The translations under genes and the position numbers were made by a program. DNA of 64,000 nt. Origin: Arthrobacter sp. MYb227. Its GTDB lineage: Bacteria; Actinomycetota; Actinomycetes; Actinomycetales; Micrococcaceae. Below are positions 1 to 7,905 of the stretch, piece by piece. The notes beneath the pieces are model-generated. The model searched no databases and had not been told where the DNA came from. It saw nothing but the letters and a program-made list of their open reading frames with translations. Each line of letters starts with the position of its first letter. The first letter of the stretch is position 1. The DNA lies in assembly GCF_002975435.1 (NCBI RefSeq), contig NZ_PCPT01000001.1:62001-126000 (forward strand), in the 5' to 3' direction.

Positions 1-793
1 TGCCCGGCTCAATGCGTACCTGTCCCGGCTCTAGGTCGGTAACCTCGGTTGCCGGCTTCAATGTCCCAAGTTTGAATCGTTGTCCATCAAGTTCGGTCCA
101 GGCTCCCGGATCCGGGGTAGTTCCGTTGATCCGGCGGCGGATCACCAGTGCCGGATGGCTCCAGTTGACCTTGCCATCTACAAGTGTGAGCTTGTGCGCG
201 TAGGTGCTCTCCCCCTGTTGTAGAACACCGGCAAGTTTGCCTGCCTCAAGTCCCGAAAGAGTCTGCGAAAGCAGCACCGATCCCGAGATTGCTAAGCGAC
301 CCAGCAGCTCTCCGGAAGTGTCGGCGGGATTAATGGTTTCGGTCAATGTTCCAAACACTGGTCCGGTGTCCAAGCCCTTCTCAAGCTGGAAGGTCACGGC
401 TCCTGTGATGTCGTCACCAGCCATGATCGAGTGCTGTACCGGGGCAGCTCCGCGCCATATTGGCAACAATGAGAAGTGTAGATTGATCCAGCCAAGTCGC
501 GGAATAGTCAATGCTTTTTCCGGGACTAGCCCGCCGTAGGCAACGATTGCCGCAATATCTAATTCAAGGCTTTCAAGCTTTGCCTCGGTTGCTTCATCAA
601 TGCGGTTTGCGTGGATAATTTCAATGCCAAGTTCGGCCGCTCGTGCCGCAACTGGTGAAGGGGTAAGTACCCGTTTGCGTCCTACGAGGGCATCTTCGCG
701 GGTTAGGACCGCAACTACATTGAATCCATCGGCGATCAGTTGATCAAGTGAGGCGACGGCGACTTGTGGGGTTCCGGCAAAGAGGACTCTCAT
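1..793 (-). CDS. fmt: Methionyl-tRNA formyltransferase, 3' part cut by window edge
   Basis: The enzyme formylates initiator Met-tRNA with 10-formyl-tetrahydrofolate so translation can start. Read on the minus strand from the ATG at 793, the protein begins MRVLFAGTPQVAV and contains the folate-enzyme segment LHFSLLPIWRGAAPVQ. The first ~264 residues are visible; the rest of the C-terminal tRNA-binding domain lies beyond base 1. The start overlaps the def stop by 4 nt (ATGA, 790-793), which indicates translational coupling in the usual def-fmt order. The family call is firm; only the 3' end is missing. Confidence 0.95.
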   Translation of the reverse strand, partial: MRVLFAGTPQVAVASLDQLIADGFNVVAVLTREDALVGRKRVLTPSPVAARAAELGIEIIHANRIDEATEAKLESLELDIAAIVAYGGLVPEKALTIPRLGWINLHFSLLPIWRGAAPVQHSIMAGDDITGAVTFQLEKGLDTGPVFGTLTETINPADTSGELLGRLAISGSVLLSQTLSGLEAGKLAGVLQQGESTYAHKLTLVDGKVNWSHPALVIRRRINGTTPDPGAWTELDGQRFKLGTLKPATEVTDLEPGQVRIEPG

Positions 794-1365
794 CGCTGAC
801 CTCCAAAGCTTGCACCGGCACCAAAGCTGGAGCCAAGGGCCGCAGCACGCTCATTGATTGTGCTTGCGGCAACCGAATTGTAGTTGGCGTTTCGCAGCTT
901 GCGGAAGGCTTCCTTTTTCAGTTCTCCGGTGAGTCGATCAATGAAAAGGATCCCGTCAAGGTGATCAGTCTCATGCTGAATGCAGCGGGCTAGGAAGTCT
1001 TCGCCTTCAACTACCACAGGATTATTATCTACATCCACGCCGGTGGCACGGGTCCATCGGCGGCGTTTGACTGGGTAGGCCATGCCCGGAATTGAGAGGC
1101 AACCTTCGGAGACATCCTCTTGATCGTCTTCGCTCATTTCGAGCACGGGGTTGATGATGTGTCCGCGCTGGCCGGCGATTTGGTAGGTGAAGACTCGTAG
1201 CGATACGCCTACTTGAGGGGCGGCGAGGCCTGCGCCCTCAACGTTTTCCATGGTTTCGTCCATGTCTGCAACAAGCTTGCGCAGTACCGGACCAAAATCG
1301 GTGACTTCGTCTGCGCGTGTGCGCAAAATCGGGTCTCCAACGATTCGAATACTTAAGACGGTCAT
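790..1365 (-). CDS. def: Peptide deformylase
   Basis: This metalloenzyme removes the N-formyl group from nascent proteins and works with fmt, which follows it. All three family motifs are present: GAGLAAPQVG, EGCLSIPG (metal-binding Cys) and QHETDHLDG (HExxH). A longer frame extends to 1440, but I chose the ATG at 1365 because the protein then begins MTVLSIRIVGDPILR, like other deformylases, and gives 191 aa, the usual size. A purine-rich AAGGGGGA lies upstream. The gene ends in the ATGA overlap with fmt. Confidence 0.95.
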   Translation of the reverse strand: MTVLSIRIVGDPILRTRADEVTDFGPVLRKLVADMDETMENVEGAGLAAPQVGVSLRVFTYQIAGQRGHIINPVLEMSEDDQEDVSEGCLSIPGMAYPVKRRRWTRATGVDVDNNPVVVEGEDFLARCIQHETDHLDGILFIDRLTGELKKEAFRKLRNANYNSVAASTINERAAALGSSFGAGASFGGQR

Positions 1366-1455
1366 GAGATTTCCGTCCCCCTTCCGCCGGCTGAGTCCCG
1401 GCAATGTGCTGTGGATGAAGACGCCGTCAAACTCACTCATGACGGTGCCTGCTTC

Positions 1456-2325
1456 CTAGTCTACCGAGCGACCTACGGTTTGATTTCCCGGCGGTGGTCC
1501 GACGCTTTGAAGAGCCGGGCCAGCATCCCGGACACGCTGAGCAGCGCCCCACAGTTGACGTAGTGACCAGAATTTCGACCAATACGCGGGTAAAACATCC
1601 GGATTGGCCATAACTGTTTGTACTTCCGTTTGCCCCAACGCCACACCTAAGAGCATTGGGTCATGTGAGTATTTCCACGGTTCCCAGGTTCCCGTTGCAG
1701 CGTCAACCACCATTTCTTCTGCTTTGGCACCGGCGGCAAGCTGCATGACGACCTTCGGGTCAAGTGTTTTCACTCTCCCGTCACGATCGGTTCCCCGGGT
1801 TTTGTAGTCGATTAAACATATTCGTCCTCCGATGGTTGCCACAAGATCAAGAGTTCCGGCGTAGCCCACAGATTCATTCCACACGGTAACTTCGGTAGCT
1901 AGTGGTTGAACCTTGTATTGCTCCCACCATTCATCAAAACGTCCAGCAAACGCTTCTTCGCCATGTTCTTTCAGCGCCTCGCGGGCTTGGGCCGCCTGAT
2001 GTGGCCGCCCCATGGCCCGCAGGGCAATTTCTTCGCAATACTGATGAACCCTGTCGCCACGAGCCGCTGCGGCATTCCGATATTCCACGGCAGCACTCGA
2101 TGCTTGTCTGGCCAAGGTCTTTAGCTTTGCGCTATCGCCTATGGCCGAGCCAAGCCGATCATCTTGAATTACCGCGGTGGCGGCCATATGGCCAATCCAT
2201 CCATCTAGATCTATTTTTTCTTGGCCGATAACGGTGGTGATTGAGGGAACTTCGGGAAGTCCACCAATTTTGCGTGAATACATCCGACCAAAATCTGTTT
2301 GCTGGGCCAGCTGTGGTGAAGTCAT
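1456..2325 (-). CDS. PD-(D/E)XK nuclease-like protein, hypothetical
   Basis: A 289-aa protein of unknown role. Its middle part has GTLDLVATIGG followed closely by CLIDYKT, the D...D-x-K arrangement of the PD-(D/E)XK (RecB/Cas4-like) nuclease fold, so a DNA-acting nuclease is the likeliest class. The N-terminus (MTSPQLAQQTDFGRMYS) is charged and not membrane-like. A longer frame to 2403 exists; the ATG at 2325 is preferred because the extra residues look unlike protein. It lies upstream of def on the same strand and may share its transcript. No cas genes are nearby, so a CRISPR role is not suggested. Family assignment is by motif only. Confidence 0.6.
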   Translation of the reverse strand: MTSPQLAQQTDFGRMYSRKIGGLPEVPSITTVIGQEKIDLDGWIGHMAATAVIQDDRLGSAIGDSAKLKTLARQASSAAVEYRNAAAARGDRVHQYCEEIALRAMGRPHQAAQAREALKEHGEEAFAGRFDEWWEQYKVQPLATEVTVWNESVGYAGTLDLVATIGGRICLIDYKTRGTDRDGRVKTLDPKVVMQLAAGAKAEEMVVDAATGTWEPWKYSHDPMLLGVALGQTEVQTVMANPDVLPAYWSKFWSLRQLWGAAQRVRDAGPALQSVGPPPGNQTVGRSVD

Positions 2326-2442
2326 AAAAAAGATTTTTCCATGCCTTTCCGACGATTGAGCCTTTTCGTTCACCCGACCGCTTTTTCTAAACCCCGTAAT
2401 CATGCGGATTATTCAAAGATTTCGAAGGTGAAGAGCGCCGAT

Positions 2443-2470
2443 TTGGAACTTTGGGTAAACGTCGTATAGA
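2443..2470 (+). promoter_or_regulatory. Candidate promoter of the tRNA cluster
   Basis: TTGGAA at 2443-2448 and TATAGA at 2465-2470 are separated by 16 bases. This is a good sigma-A-like promoter about 65 bases before the first tRNA. It also lies in the divergent gap facing the nuclease-like gene. Confidence 0.45.
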
Positions 2471-2533
2471 GTTTTTACTCGTTGGAACGCCGCCAAACGG
2501 AACGGAAACGAACCGTGCGGAAAGCACAACATT

Positions 2534-2606
2534 GTGGACATAGCTCAGCTGGTAGAGCGCGACCTTGCCAAGGTCGAGGTCGCGAGTTCGAACCTCGTTG
2601 TCCACT
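2534..2606 (+). tRNA. tRNA-Gly (GCC), copy 1
   Basis: The 73-nt cloverleaf has acceptor GTGGACA paired with TGTCCAC, a D arm, an anticodon loop TTGCCAA (anticodon GCC) and TTCGAAC in the T arm. The same sequence occurs again at 2863 and 3123. No CCA is encoded. Confidence 0.96.
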
Positions 2607-2659
2607 CGCAATAGATTCACCGGATCAGTTTACTGATCTAGCCAACATCTGTTGGTTAT

Positions 2660-2730
2660 GGTGGGGTGGCCGAGAGGCGAGGCACCGGCCTGCAAAGCCG
2701 TTTACGCGGGTTCGAATCCCGTCCCCACCT
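2660..2730 (+). tRNA. tRNA-Cys (GCA)
   Basis: The 71-nt tRNA has acceptor GGTGGGG pairing with CCCCACC, loop CTGCAAA (anticodon GCA) and TTCGAAT in the T arm. The outermost pair of the anticodon stem appears mismatched (C opposite T), a minor departure. It is single copy, between the first Gly and first Val tRNAs. Confidence 0.95.
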
Positions 2731-2757
2731 CGTAGTACTTTTGTAAAAATGAAATAT

Positions 2758-2829
2758 GGGCGATTGGCGCAGCGGTAGCGCGCTTCCCTGACACGGAAGA
2801 GGTCACTGGTTCGATCCCAGTATCGCCCA
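2758..2829 (+). tRNA. tRNA-Val (GAC), copy 1
   Basis: The 72-nt tRNA has acceptor GGGCGAT with ATCGCCC, anticodon loop CTGACAC (GAC) and TTCGATC in the T arm. It forms the first half of a Val-Gly unit that is repeated downstream. Confidence 0.96.
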
Positions 2830-2862
2830 CGAAAAATCAACAAGTAACTGTTGGTTATTCAC

Positions 2863-2935
2863 GTGGACATAGCTCAGCTGGTAGAGCGCGACCTTGCCAA
2901 GGTCGAGGTCGCGAGTTCGAACCTCGTTGTCCACT
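2863..2935 (+). tRNA. tRNA-Gly (GCC), copy 2
   Basis: Identical in sequence to the Gly tRNA at 2534-2606. It follows Val copy 1 after a 33-nt spacer that is nearly identical to the spacer in the second Val-Gly unit. Confidence 0.96.
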
Positions 2936-3018
2936 CGAAGAAATAATGGACCTCAATTCATTTCTTGAAAAGGGGTCCTTATTCTTTGGCTTTCCAAAGA
3001 AGCCAAGTAAGAAACTTT

Positions 3019-3090
3019 GGGCGATTGGCGCAGCGGTAGCGCGCTTCCCTGACACGGAAGAGGTCACTGGTTCGATCCCAGTATCGCCCA
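3019..3090 (+). tRNA. tRNA-Val (GAC), copy 2
   Basis: Identical to the Val tRNA at 2758-2829. It begins the second copy of the Val-Gly repeat unit. Confidence 0.96.
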
Positions 3091-3122
3091 CGAAAAATCA
3101 CAAGTAACTGTTGGTTATTCCC

Positions 3123-3195
3123 GTGGACATAGCTCAGCTGGTAGAGCGCGACCTTGCCAAGGTCGAGGTCGCGAGTTCGAACCTCGTTGTCCACT
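3123..3195 (+). tRNA. tRNA-Gly (GCC), copy 3
   Basis: Third identical tRNA-Gly(GCC) and last tRNA of the cluster. It is followed directly by a strong terminator. Confidence 0.96.
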
Positions 3196-3201
3196 CTGAA
3201 T

Positions 3202-3244
3202 AAAGACCGGCCGATTCATTTGAATCGGCCGGTCTTCTCTTTTG
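3202..3244 (+). terminator. Rho-independent terminator of the tRNA cluster
   Basis: Inverted repeat around AAGACCGGCCGATT and AATCGGCCGGTCTT (3203-3236) with a tiny loop, followed by a T-rich stretch. It lies 8 bases after the last tRNA. Confidence 0.85.
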
Positions 3245-3502
3245 CCCCGCAAGCGGCATGCGCCCGATTTCAAGGCTCCCCATACATCCCCATTGGGTTC
3301 TTTCAATGACGAAGTATTACACGTCAAACCATAGTTATGAATTTTCTGGCGCATCGATCTGGTGAGAAGTGACGGCTCACAGACAATTCCATGCAAACTT
3401 TGGAAAAAATACGTGTTCGCTTGTTGATTTGTGTCTCAATGCACATATGATGAACTTAGTCGGGAGCGTTCATAGCTCCCAGGTATTGAGAGGAGGTGCC
3501 TT
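3245..3502 (+). promoter_or_regulatory. Intergenic region with promoter and 5' UTR hairpin
   Basis: No gene is seen in the first ~180 bases. A good promoter follows: TTGATT at 3424-3429, 16 bases, TATGAT at 3446-3451. The leader then has a hairpin GGGAGC (3462-3467) / GCTCCC (3475-3480) just before the AGGAGG ribosome binding site of the small gene at 3503. Confidence 0.5.
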
Positions 3503-3730
3503 TTGTCTATTTTTGACGAGCTGAAGGGCAAGGCCGAAGAGTTGAAGGACAAGGCCGCCGATTTGATCCAGGAGAACTCCGAAAAGATCACCGGTGCAAT
3601 TGATCAGGCTGGAGACTTCATCGACGAGAAGACCGGCGGTAAGTTCGCCGATAAGGTCGATAAGGTCCAGGATGGTGCCAAAGGCCTCCTCGACAAGGTT
3701 GATGGTGACGATCAGGCGCCAACCGCCTAA
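3503..3730 (+). CDS. Small MT0933/Rv0909-type protein (annotated as antitoxin family)
   Basis: A 75-aa, highly charged, mostly helical protein beginning MSIFDELKGKAEELKDKA, rich in Lys, Asp and Glu. It matches the small actinobacterial family usually labelled antitoxin after Mycobacterium MT0933/Rv0909. The start is TTG at 3503 with a textbook AGGAGG 6 bases upstream. The supposed toxin partner (an Rv0910-like SRPBCC protein) is absent here: the neighbours are tRNAs and a transporter. An antitoxin role is therefore doubtful, and a free-standing stress-type small protein is equally possible. Confidence 0.75.
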   Translation: MSIFDELKGKAEELKDKAADLIQENSEKITGAIDQAGDFIDEKTGGKFADKVDKVQDGAKGLLDKVDGDDQAPTA

Positions 3731-3781
3731 TTTCCTCACCTAGCTTGTAGGACTTGTGCCCTGAAGGCACGACAAACGAGT

Positions 3782-3820
3782 GCCGGTACCGCCGTGAGGC
3801 GGAACCGGCGCTTGTTGTTT
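3782..3820 (+). terminator. Terminator after the small MT0933-type gene
   Basis: The hairpin GCCGGTACCGCC / GGCGGAACCGGC (3782-3808) has a GTGA loop and is followed by CTTGTTGTTT. It lies inside the upstream extension of the BenE frame and argues against that extension. Confidence 0.65.
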
Positions 3821-3837
3821 GTATAGAGAGAAATGTT

Positions 3838-5034
3838 TTGACACGCATCGTTCAACAGCACGCAGCCAAAAAGCCAAATTCGATGCAACCAGTCATGGCG
3901 GGTTTGGTCACGGCATTGGTCGGCTACACATCCTCATTTGCCGTGGTTCTCACCGGGCTCAAAGCCGTGGGAGCAAATGAAGCGCAAGCTGCTTCAGGGC
4001 TTTTCGCCCTCACCATCACCTTCGCCATCTGCGCGATCGGTCTGGCATGGTTCACCAAGCGTCCTATCACCACTGCCTGGTCTACCCCGGGGGCTGCACT
4101 ATTGCTTGGCGCCGGCGGCTTGAATCTTGGTTGGAATCAGGCTGTTGGCGCATTCATTATGACCGGTGTCCTGATCGCAGCCACCGGAGCCATACCTTGG
4201 TTAGGGCGCCTACTTGCTGCAATCCCGGTTCCACTGGCACAGGCGATGCTGGCTGGAGTTCTACTCCAGCTATGCTTAGCACCGTTTGTTGCCTTAGCGC
4301 AGATCCCATTGTATGTAGCTCCGGTCATTATAATCTGGCTAGTGTTCCTGCGGCTTAGCCCGCGCTGGGCGGTTCCCGCTGCTATGGCCACGGCTCTGAT
4401 CATTGCAGGTTTCACCATGGGACAAGCAACGGACAGTGGGGCCATGAGTCAGCTGCTACCAACGCTAGTGTTTACTATCCCCGAATTCAGCATCCAGGCA
4501 TTTACCGGAATCACGTTACCTCTCTTTGTTGTGACCATGGCATCACAAAATGTACCCGGCGTTGCGGTGCTGGCAAGTTTTGACTATAAAACTCCCTGGC
4601 GTGCTTCAATGATCAGCACAGGCATTGGCACCTCAGTTGCCGGAATCTTCGGTGGACATGCTATTAATCTTGCAGCCATCTCCGCCGCGCTGGCTGCCGG
4701 TGAAGAAGCAGGTGAAGACCGCTCTCGCAGATGGATCGCCGCCGTGTCATCGGGTGGGTTCTATATCCTCTTGGGTCTAGCTTCTGCCGCCATCACTGCT
4801 CTGGCTTCGGCGAGCCCTAGCGGATTACTCGAAGCCGCCGCCGGGCTAGCATTACTTGGAACTTTGGGGACTGCCGCATCCTCGGCTCTGGCGGATCCAA
4901 GCAGCAGGATGAGCTCTCTAGTTGCATTTTTGATTGCTGGTTCAGGTCTTAGTTTCGCCGGAATCGGCGGAGCATTCTGGGCATTACTTGCGGGGTTGGC
5001 GCTGCGTTTCCTCATCGAACAAAAGCGCTCCTAA
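3838..5034 (+). CDS. BenE-family benzoate/H+ symporter
   Basis: A hydrophobic ~398-aa protein with about 12 membrane segments and the BenE-family pattern near its N-terminus (MQPVMAGLVTALVGYTSSFA, then a Thr/Ser/Pro-rich TTAWSTPGAALL). The family imports benzoate or related aromatic acids by proton symport. The frame extends to 3754, but that would cross the upstream terminator. A TTG at 3838 preceded by AGAGAG is the best start; ATG at 3882 is possible. No benzoate-degradation genes are in the window, so the substrate is unproven. It is convergent with zapE across a very long terminator. Confidence 0.82.
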   Translation: MTRIVQQHAAKKPNSMQPVMAGLVTALVGYTSSFAVVLTGLKAVGANEAQAASGLFALTITFAICAIGLAWFTKRPITTAWSTPGAALLLGAGGLNLGWNQAVGAFIMTGVLIAATGAIPWLGRLLAAIPVPLAQAMLAGVLLQLCLAPFVALAQIPLYVAPVIIIWLVFLRLSPRWAVPAAMATALIIAGFTMGQATDSGAMSQLLPTLVFTIPEFSIQAFTGITLPLFVVTMASQNVPGVAVLASFDYKTPWRASMISTGIGTSVAGIFGGHAINLAAISAALAAGEEAGEDRSRRWIAAVSSGGFYILLGLASAAITALASASPSGLLEAAAGLALLGTLGTAASSALADPSSRMSSLVAFLIAGSGLSFAGIGGAFWALLAGLALRFLIEQKRS

Positions 5035-5050
5035 AAATTTTTCTTACCCA

Positions 5051-5104
5051 CAAGGCTAAGGCCGCTTGGATTTCCTACAGGAAATCCAAGCGGCCTTAGC
5101 CTTG
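5051..5104. terminator. Bidirectional terminator with a 25-bp perfect stem
   Basis: Bases 5051-5075 are exactly complementary to 5080-5104 around a TACA loop. It sits between the convergent benE-like and zapE genes, 17 and 26 bases from their stops. T-rich sequence (AAATTTTTC) lies on the zapE-transcript exit side. Confidence 0.88.
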
Positions 5105-5129
5105 TCAATCGAACTATCTGGGGCTCGCG

Positions 5130-6167
5130 TTAGAGCGCTGGCTCTCCGGTCTGACCTTCACGGGCAAGCGCCGTCAACCGTGATACGGCGCGGAAGTACT
5201 TCTTCTGGTAACCGCCAGCCATCATCTCCGGGGTAAACAGCTCGGAGAACGGCTTGCCTGAGGCAACGATTGGCACATCCTTGTCGTACAAACGGTCGGC
5301 CAAAACCACAAAGCGCAGGGCAACCGATTGTTCGGTGATGGTTTCAACGTTGTGTAGCACCATCACATCGGTTTCGCCCACCAACGCTCGGTAACGGCTC
5401 GGGTGAACCTTTGAAAGGTGCTCGGCAAGATCTGCGAACTCATCAACCGAGTACCGCTTATCGCCATAGCGTTCCTGAGCGAATTCCTCTATGACCGAAT
5501 CATCCAATGGTTCCGGGGCATCTGGAAGCCCACGGTGCCGGAAGTCAACACCATCAACACGGTGAACATCGAATTGCTCGGAGAGAACCTTAATTTCGCG
5601 TTGGAAATCAACAGCAGCAAATCTTCCCTCGCCCAACGCACCGGGAAGCGTGTTCGATGTTGCTGCGATCTTTACTCCGGCGTCCGCAAGTTCCCGCATA
5701 AGCCGAGACATCAATACGGTGTCCCCCGGGTCATCGAGTTCAAATTCATCGATGCAGACCAACGAGTAGGTGCTCAATACATCAACAGTTTGACGGAAGG
5801 AAAGTGCACCAACGAGGTTCGTATATTCGACGAACGTACCAAATGCTTTGCGACCCGGGGCGATATGCCACAGCGAAGCCAAAAGGTGAGTTTTACCCAC
5901 ACCGAATCCACCATCAAGGTAGATCCCGGATTTCTCGACTTTCTTCTTGCCAAAAAGCTTGCCCAGGAAACCGCCCTTGGAGCCACCAATATTTGCCCCA
6001 AAGTGCCTGAGCTTGGTGACCGCTTCGGCCTGGGACGGAGCCGATGCATCCGGTCGGTAGGTCTCAAAAGACACCTCGCCAAAACGGTAGGACGGGTGGA
6101 AGCCGGCAAGCAGCTCTTCAATCGAGACCGATGGGGTCCGTTGGGAAAGGTGCGCAATCGTGGCCAT
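5130..6167 (-). CDS. zapE: ZapE/AFG1-family cell-division ATPase
   Basis: A 345-aa AAA+-type ATPase. The Walker A motif is GGFGVGKTH (about residues 90-98) and the Walker B region is CIDEFELDD, both typical of the AFG1/ZapE family. In E. coli ZapE acts at the division septum and the eukaryotic relatives act in mitochondria; the role in actinobacteria is less clear. The start at ATG 6167 gives MATIAHLSQRTPSVS. It is divergent from the rhodanese gene, with a 264-bp gap holding both promoters. A 259-aa frame on the other strand is a shadow. Confidence 0.9.
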   Translation of the reverse strand: MATIAHLSQRTPSVSIEELLAGFHPSYRFGEVSFETYRPDASAPSQAEAVTKLRHFGANIGGSKGGFLGKLFGKKKVEKSGIYLDGGFGVGKTHLLASLWHIAPGRKAFGTFVEYTNLVGALSFRQTVDVLSTYSLVCIDEFELDDPGDTVLMSRLMRELADAGVKIAATSNTLPGALGEGRFAAVDFQREIKVLSEQFDVHRVDGVDFRHRGLPDAPEPLDDSVIEEFAQERYGDKRYSVDEFADLAEHLSKVHPSRYRALVGETDVMVLHNVETITEQSVALRFVVLADRLYDKDVPIVASGKPFSELFTPEMMAGGYQKKYFRAVSRLTALAREGQTGEPAL

Positions 6168-6431
6168 ACGGCGAAGCGGTCCTTAGCGTCGAGGTGAGAA
6201 AGTGATCGGCGCGCAAAGCACGCCCCCGCCATTTTACGCCGTGAGATTCCACAACCCCTAAATTCTGATCTTCATAGGTGATCAGGGGCACTAATCACCG
6301 GTTTTCCCGGACGCTTGAAGCGAAATATGGCGTGAGATGACTCAAGAGTCGCCGAACCTCTTGCATAGCTCGCTAGGCTAGTAGGTAAGTATCATCCCCA
6401 CTTTAACTTCTTGTTGCGAGGTCAATTCATC

Positions 6432-7340
6432 ATGAGCCTGCCCATCGACGCCAACCCCCGGTTTGCCGCCTACGCCCACCCCGAGCGTTTGGTCACCACC
6501 GAATGGCTGGCAGCAAATCTTTCCGCCCCTGGTCTGGTCATCCTCGAATCCAATGAGGACTTCTTGCTGTACGACACCGGCCACATTGCAAACGCAGTAA
6601 AGGTTGACTGGCATACGGATCTAAATGATGAAGATACCCGCGACTATGTTGATGGTGAGGCCTTTGCCCAGCTGATGGCTTCCAAGGGTATTAGCCGCGA
6701 TTCAACGGTTGTCATATACGGAGACAAGTCCAACTGGTGGGCAGCCTACGCGCTGTGGGTCTTTACACTCTTTGGTCACGAGGATGTTCGTTTGCTTGAT
6801 GGTGGCCGCGATAAGTGGATTGCCGAAGGCCGTGAACTCACCCGCGAAAAGCCGGTCATCACGCAGACCGGCTACCCGGTAATTACCCGTGATGACAATG
6901 CAATCCGTGCTTTCCTCCCCGAGGTGCTCGAGCACTTTGGCAAGCCAATGATCGATGTTCGCTCAACCGAGGAATACACCGGTGAGCGTACCCACATGCC
7001 TGCGTACCCTGAGGAAGGCACCCTTCGCGGTGGCCACATTCCTTCGGCAGCATCGGTGCCATGGGCACTTGCGGCTGCCGATGATGGAACCTTCCGCAGC
7101 CGTGAAGAACTTGAGGAAATCTACCTCAGCAATGCCGGGCTTACCGCAGGCGATGACATCATCGCTTACTGCCGTATTGGTGAGCGTTCAAGCCACACTT
7201 GGTTTGCCTTGCAATTCTTGCTCGGTTTTGAAAACGTACGCAACTACGATGGTTCATGGACCGAGTGGGGCAACGCAGTTCGCGTACCGATCGTCAAGGG
7301 TATCGAACCTGGTGCCGTTCCTGCAGGATATGGAGCCTAA
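6432..7340 (+). CDS. Thiosulfate/3-mercaptopyruvate sulfurtransferase (two rhodanese domains)
   Basis: A 302-aa enzyme that moves sulfane sulfur to a thiol acceptor. It has two rhodanese domains: an N-terminal one without a catalytic Cys and a C-terminal one with the active-site loop CRIGERS (Cys247). The segment VDWHTDLND in domain 1 is typical of the SseA/CysA type. ATG at 6432 is chosen, with a GAGG upstream; a longer frame adds only seven unlikely residues. SufE follows after 4 bases, so the two form an operon in which this enzyme may pass sulfur to or receive it from SufE. Confidence 0.93.
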   Translation: MSLPIDANPRFAAYAHPERLVTTEWLAANLSAPGLVILESNEDFLLYDTGHIANAVKVDWHTDLNDEDTRDYVDGEAFAQLMASKGISRDSTVVIYGDKSNWWAAYALWVFTLFGHEDVRLLDGGRDKWIAEGRELTREKPVITQTGYPVITRDDNAIRAFLPEVLEHFGKPMIDVRSTEEYTGERTHMPAYPEEGTLRGGHIPSAASVPWALAAADDGTFRSREELEEIYLSNAGLTAGDDIIAYCRIGERSSHTWFALQFLLGFENVRNYDGSWTEWGNAVRVPIVKGIEPGAVPAGYGA

Positions 7341-7344
7341 GCGC

Positions 7345-7794
7345 ATGAGCGAATTGCCTAAGGAATTGGCGGAAATTGTTGATGATTTTCAAGCTGTCAC
7401 CGAACGTGAGCGCTTGGAATTGCTTCTGGAGTTCTCCGAAGAACTCCCGGCACTCCCCCAACGCTTTGCCGATCATCCAGATCTGTTGGAACAGGTTGTC
7501 GAATGCCAGTCGCCACTATTTTTAACTATTGAAGTTGAGCCCGAGGGCCAGCGAAATGTTTCGTTGTTTTTCTCCGCTCCACCGGAAGCACCCACGACTC
7601 GTGGCTTTGCCTCGATCCTGCATCAGGGTCTGAATGGTTTGCCGGCGGAAGCGCTGCTCGCGGTTCCCGATGATATGCCCAACACCTTGGGGCTGACTAG
7701 GGCACTGACCCCACTGCGTTTACGCGGCATGACCGCAATGCTCGGACGCATCAAGCGTCAGGTGACCGAACGCATTCAGGCTCCAGCAGTCTAA
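7345..7794 (+). CDS. SufE-like cysteine desulfuration protein
   Basis: A 149-aa SufE-family protein. SufE accepts persulfide from a cysteine desulfurase on a conserved Cys, here Cys54 in VVECQSP. The central segment PTTRGFASILHQGLNG is also family-typical. The start is the ATG at 7345, 4 bases after the sulfurtransferase stop; the much longer open frame reaching back to 6955 overlaps the upstream gene and is rejected. No SufS/SufBCD genes are here, so the partner is likely encoded elsewhere or is the neighbouring rhodanese. Confidence 0.92.
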   Translation: MSELPKELAEIVDDFQAVTERERLELLLEFSEELPALPQRFADHPDLLEQVVECQSPLFLTIEVEPEGQRNVSLFFSAPPEAPTTRGFASILHQGLNGLPAEALLAVPDDMPNTLGLTRALTPLRLRGMTAMLGRIKRQVTERIQAPAV

Positions 7795-7847
7795 AAGTTA
7801 CCAAAAATAGTCTTTCGGTTTGCACCGGGGTTCAAGACTGAGAAGAT

Positions 7848-7886
7848 GTTTGGGTATCGCTATTACTGGTACCCAAACTTTTCTTT
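7848..7886 (+). terminator. Hairpin between sufE-like and ybaK-like genes
   Basis: GTTTGGGTA (7848-7856) pairs with TACCCAAAC (7870-7878) around a 13-base loop, followed by TTTTCTTT. This is probably the terminator of the sulfurtransferase-sufE operon, but it lies just before the next gene's AAGGAG, so attenuation is also possible. Confidence 0.55.
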
Positions 7887-7905
7887 AAGGAGCATCCACA
7901 CCCTC

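Larger units (their letters stand above)
2758..3197 (+). repeat. Tandem duplication of a tRNA-Val/tRNA-Gly unit
   Basis: Two ~178-bp units (about 2758-2937 and 3019-3197) match almost perfectly, including the non-coding spacer, which differs by one deleted A and one A-to-C change. The units are separated by 81 bases holding a short hairpin (TTCTTTGG at 2982-2989, CCAAAGAA at 2994-3001). Conserved spacers indicate a recent duplication rather than independent tRNA genes. Confidence 0.85.

Noticed and set aside
1456-2325. Cas4-like protein of a CRISPR system
   Set aside because: Only the general PD-(D/E)XK pattern is present; no four-cysteine cluster, no cas genes and no repeat array were found in the window.
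2482-3396. Short open frames across the tRNA genes
   Set aside because: They simply translate tRNA sequences in both directions and are repeated because the tRNAs are.
5418-6197. 259-codon plus-strand frame opposite zapE
   Set aside because: Antisense shadow of a well-supported AAA+ ATPase gene; no ribosome binding site or family features.
6955-7344. N-terminal extension of the SufE-like frame
   Set aside because: It lies inside the sulfurtransferase gene in another frame; SufE homology begins at the ATG at 7345.
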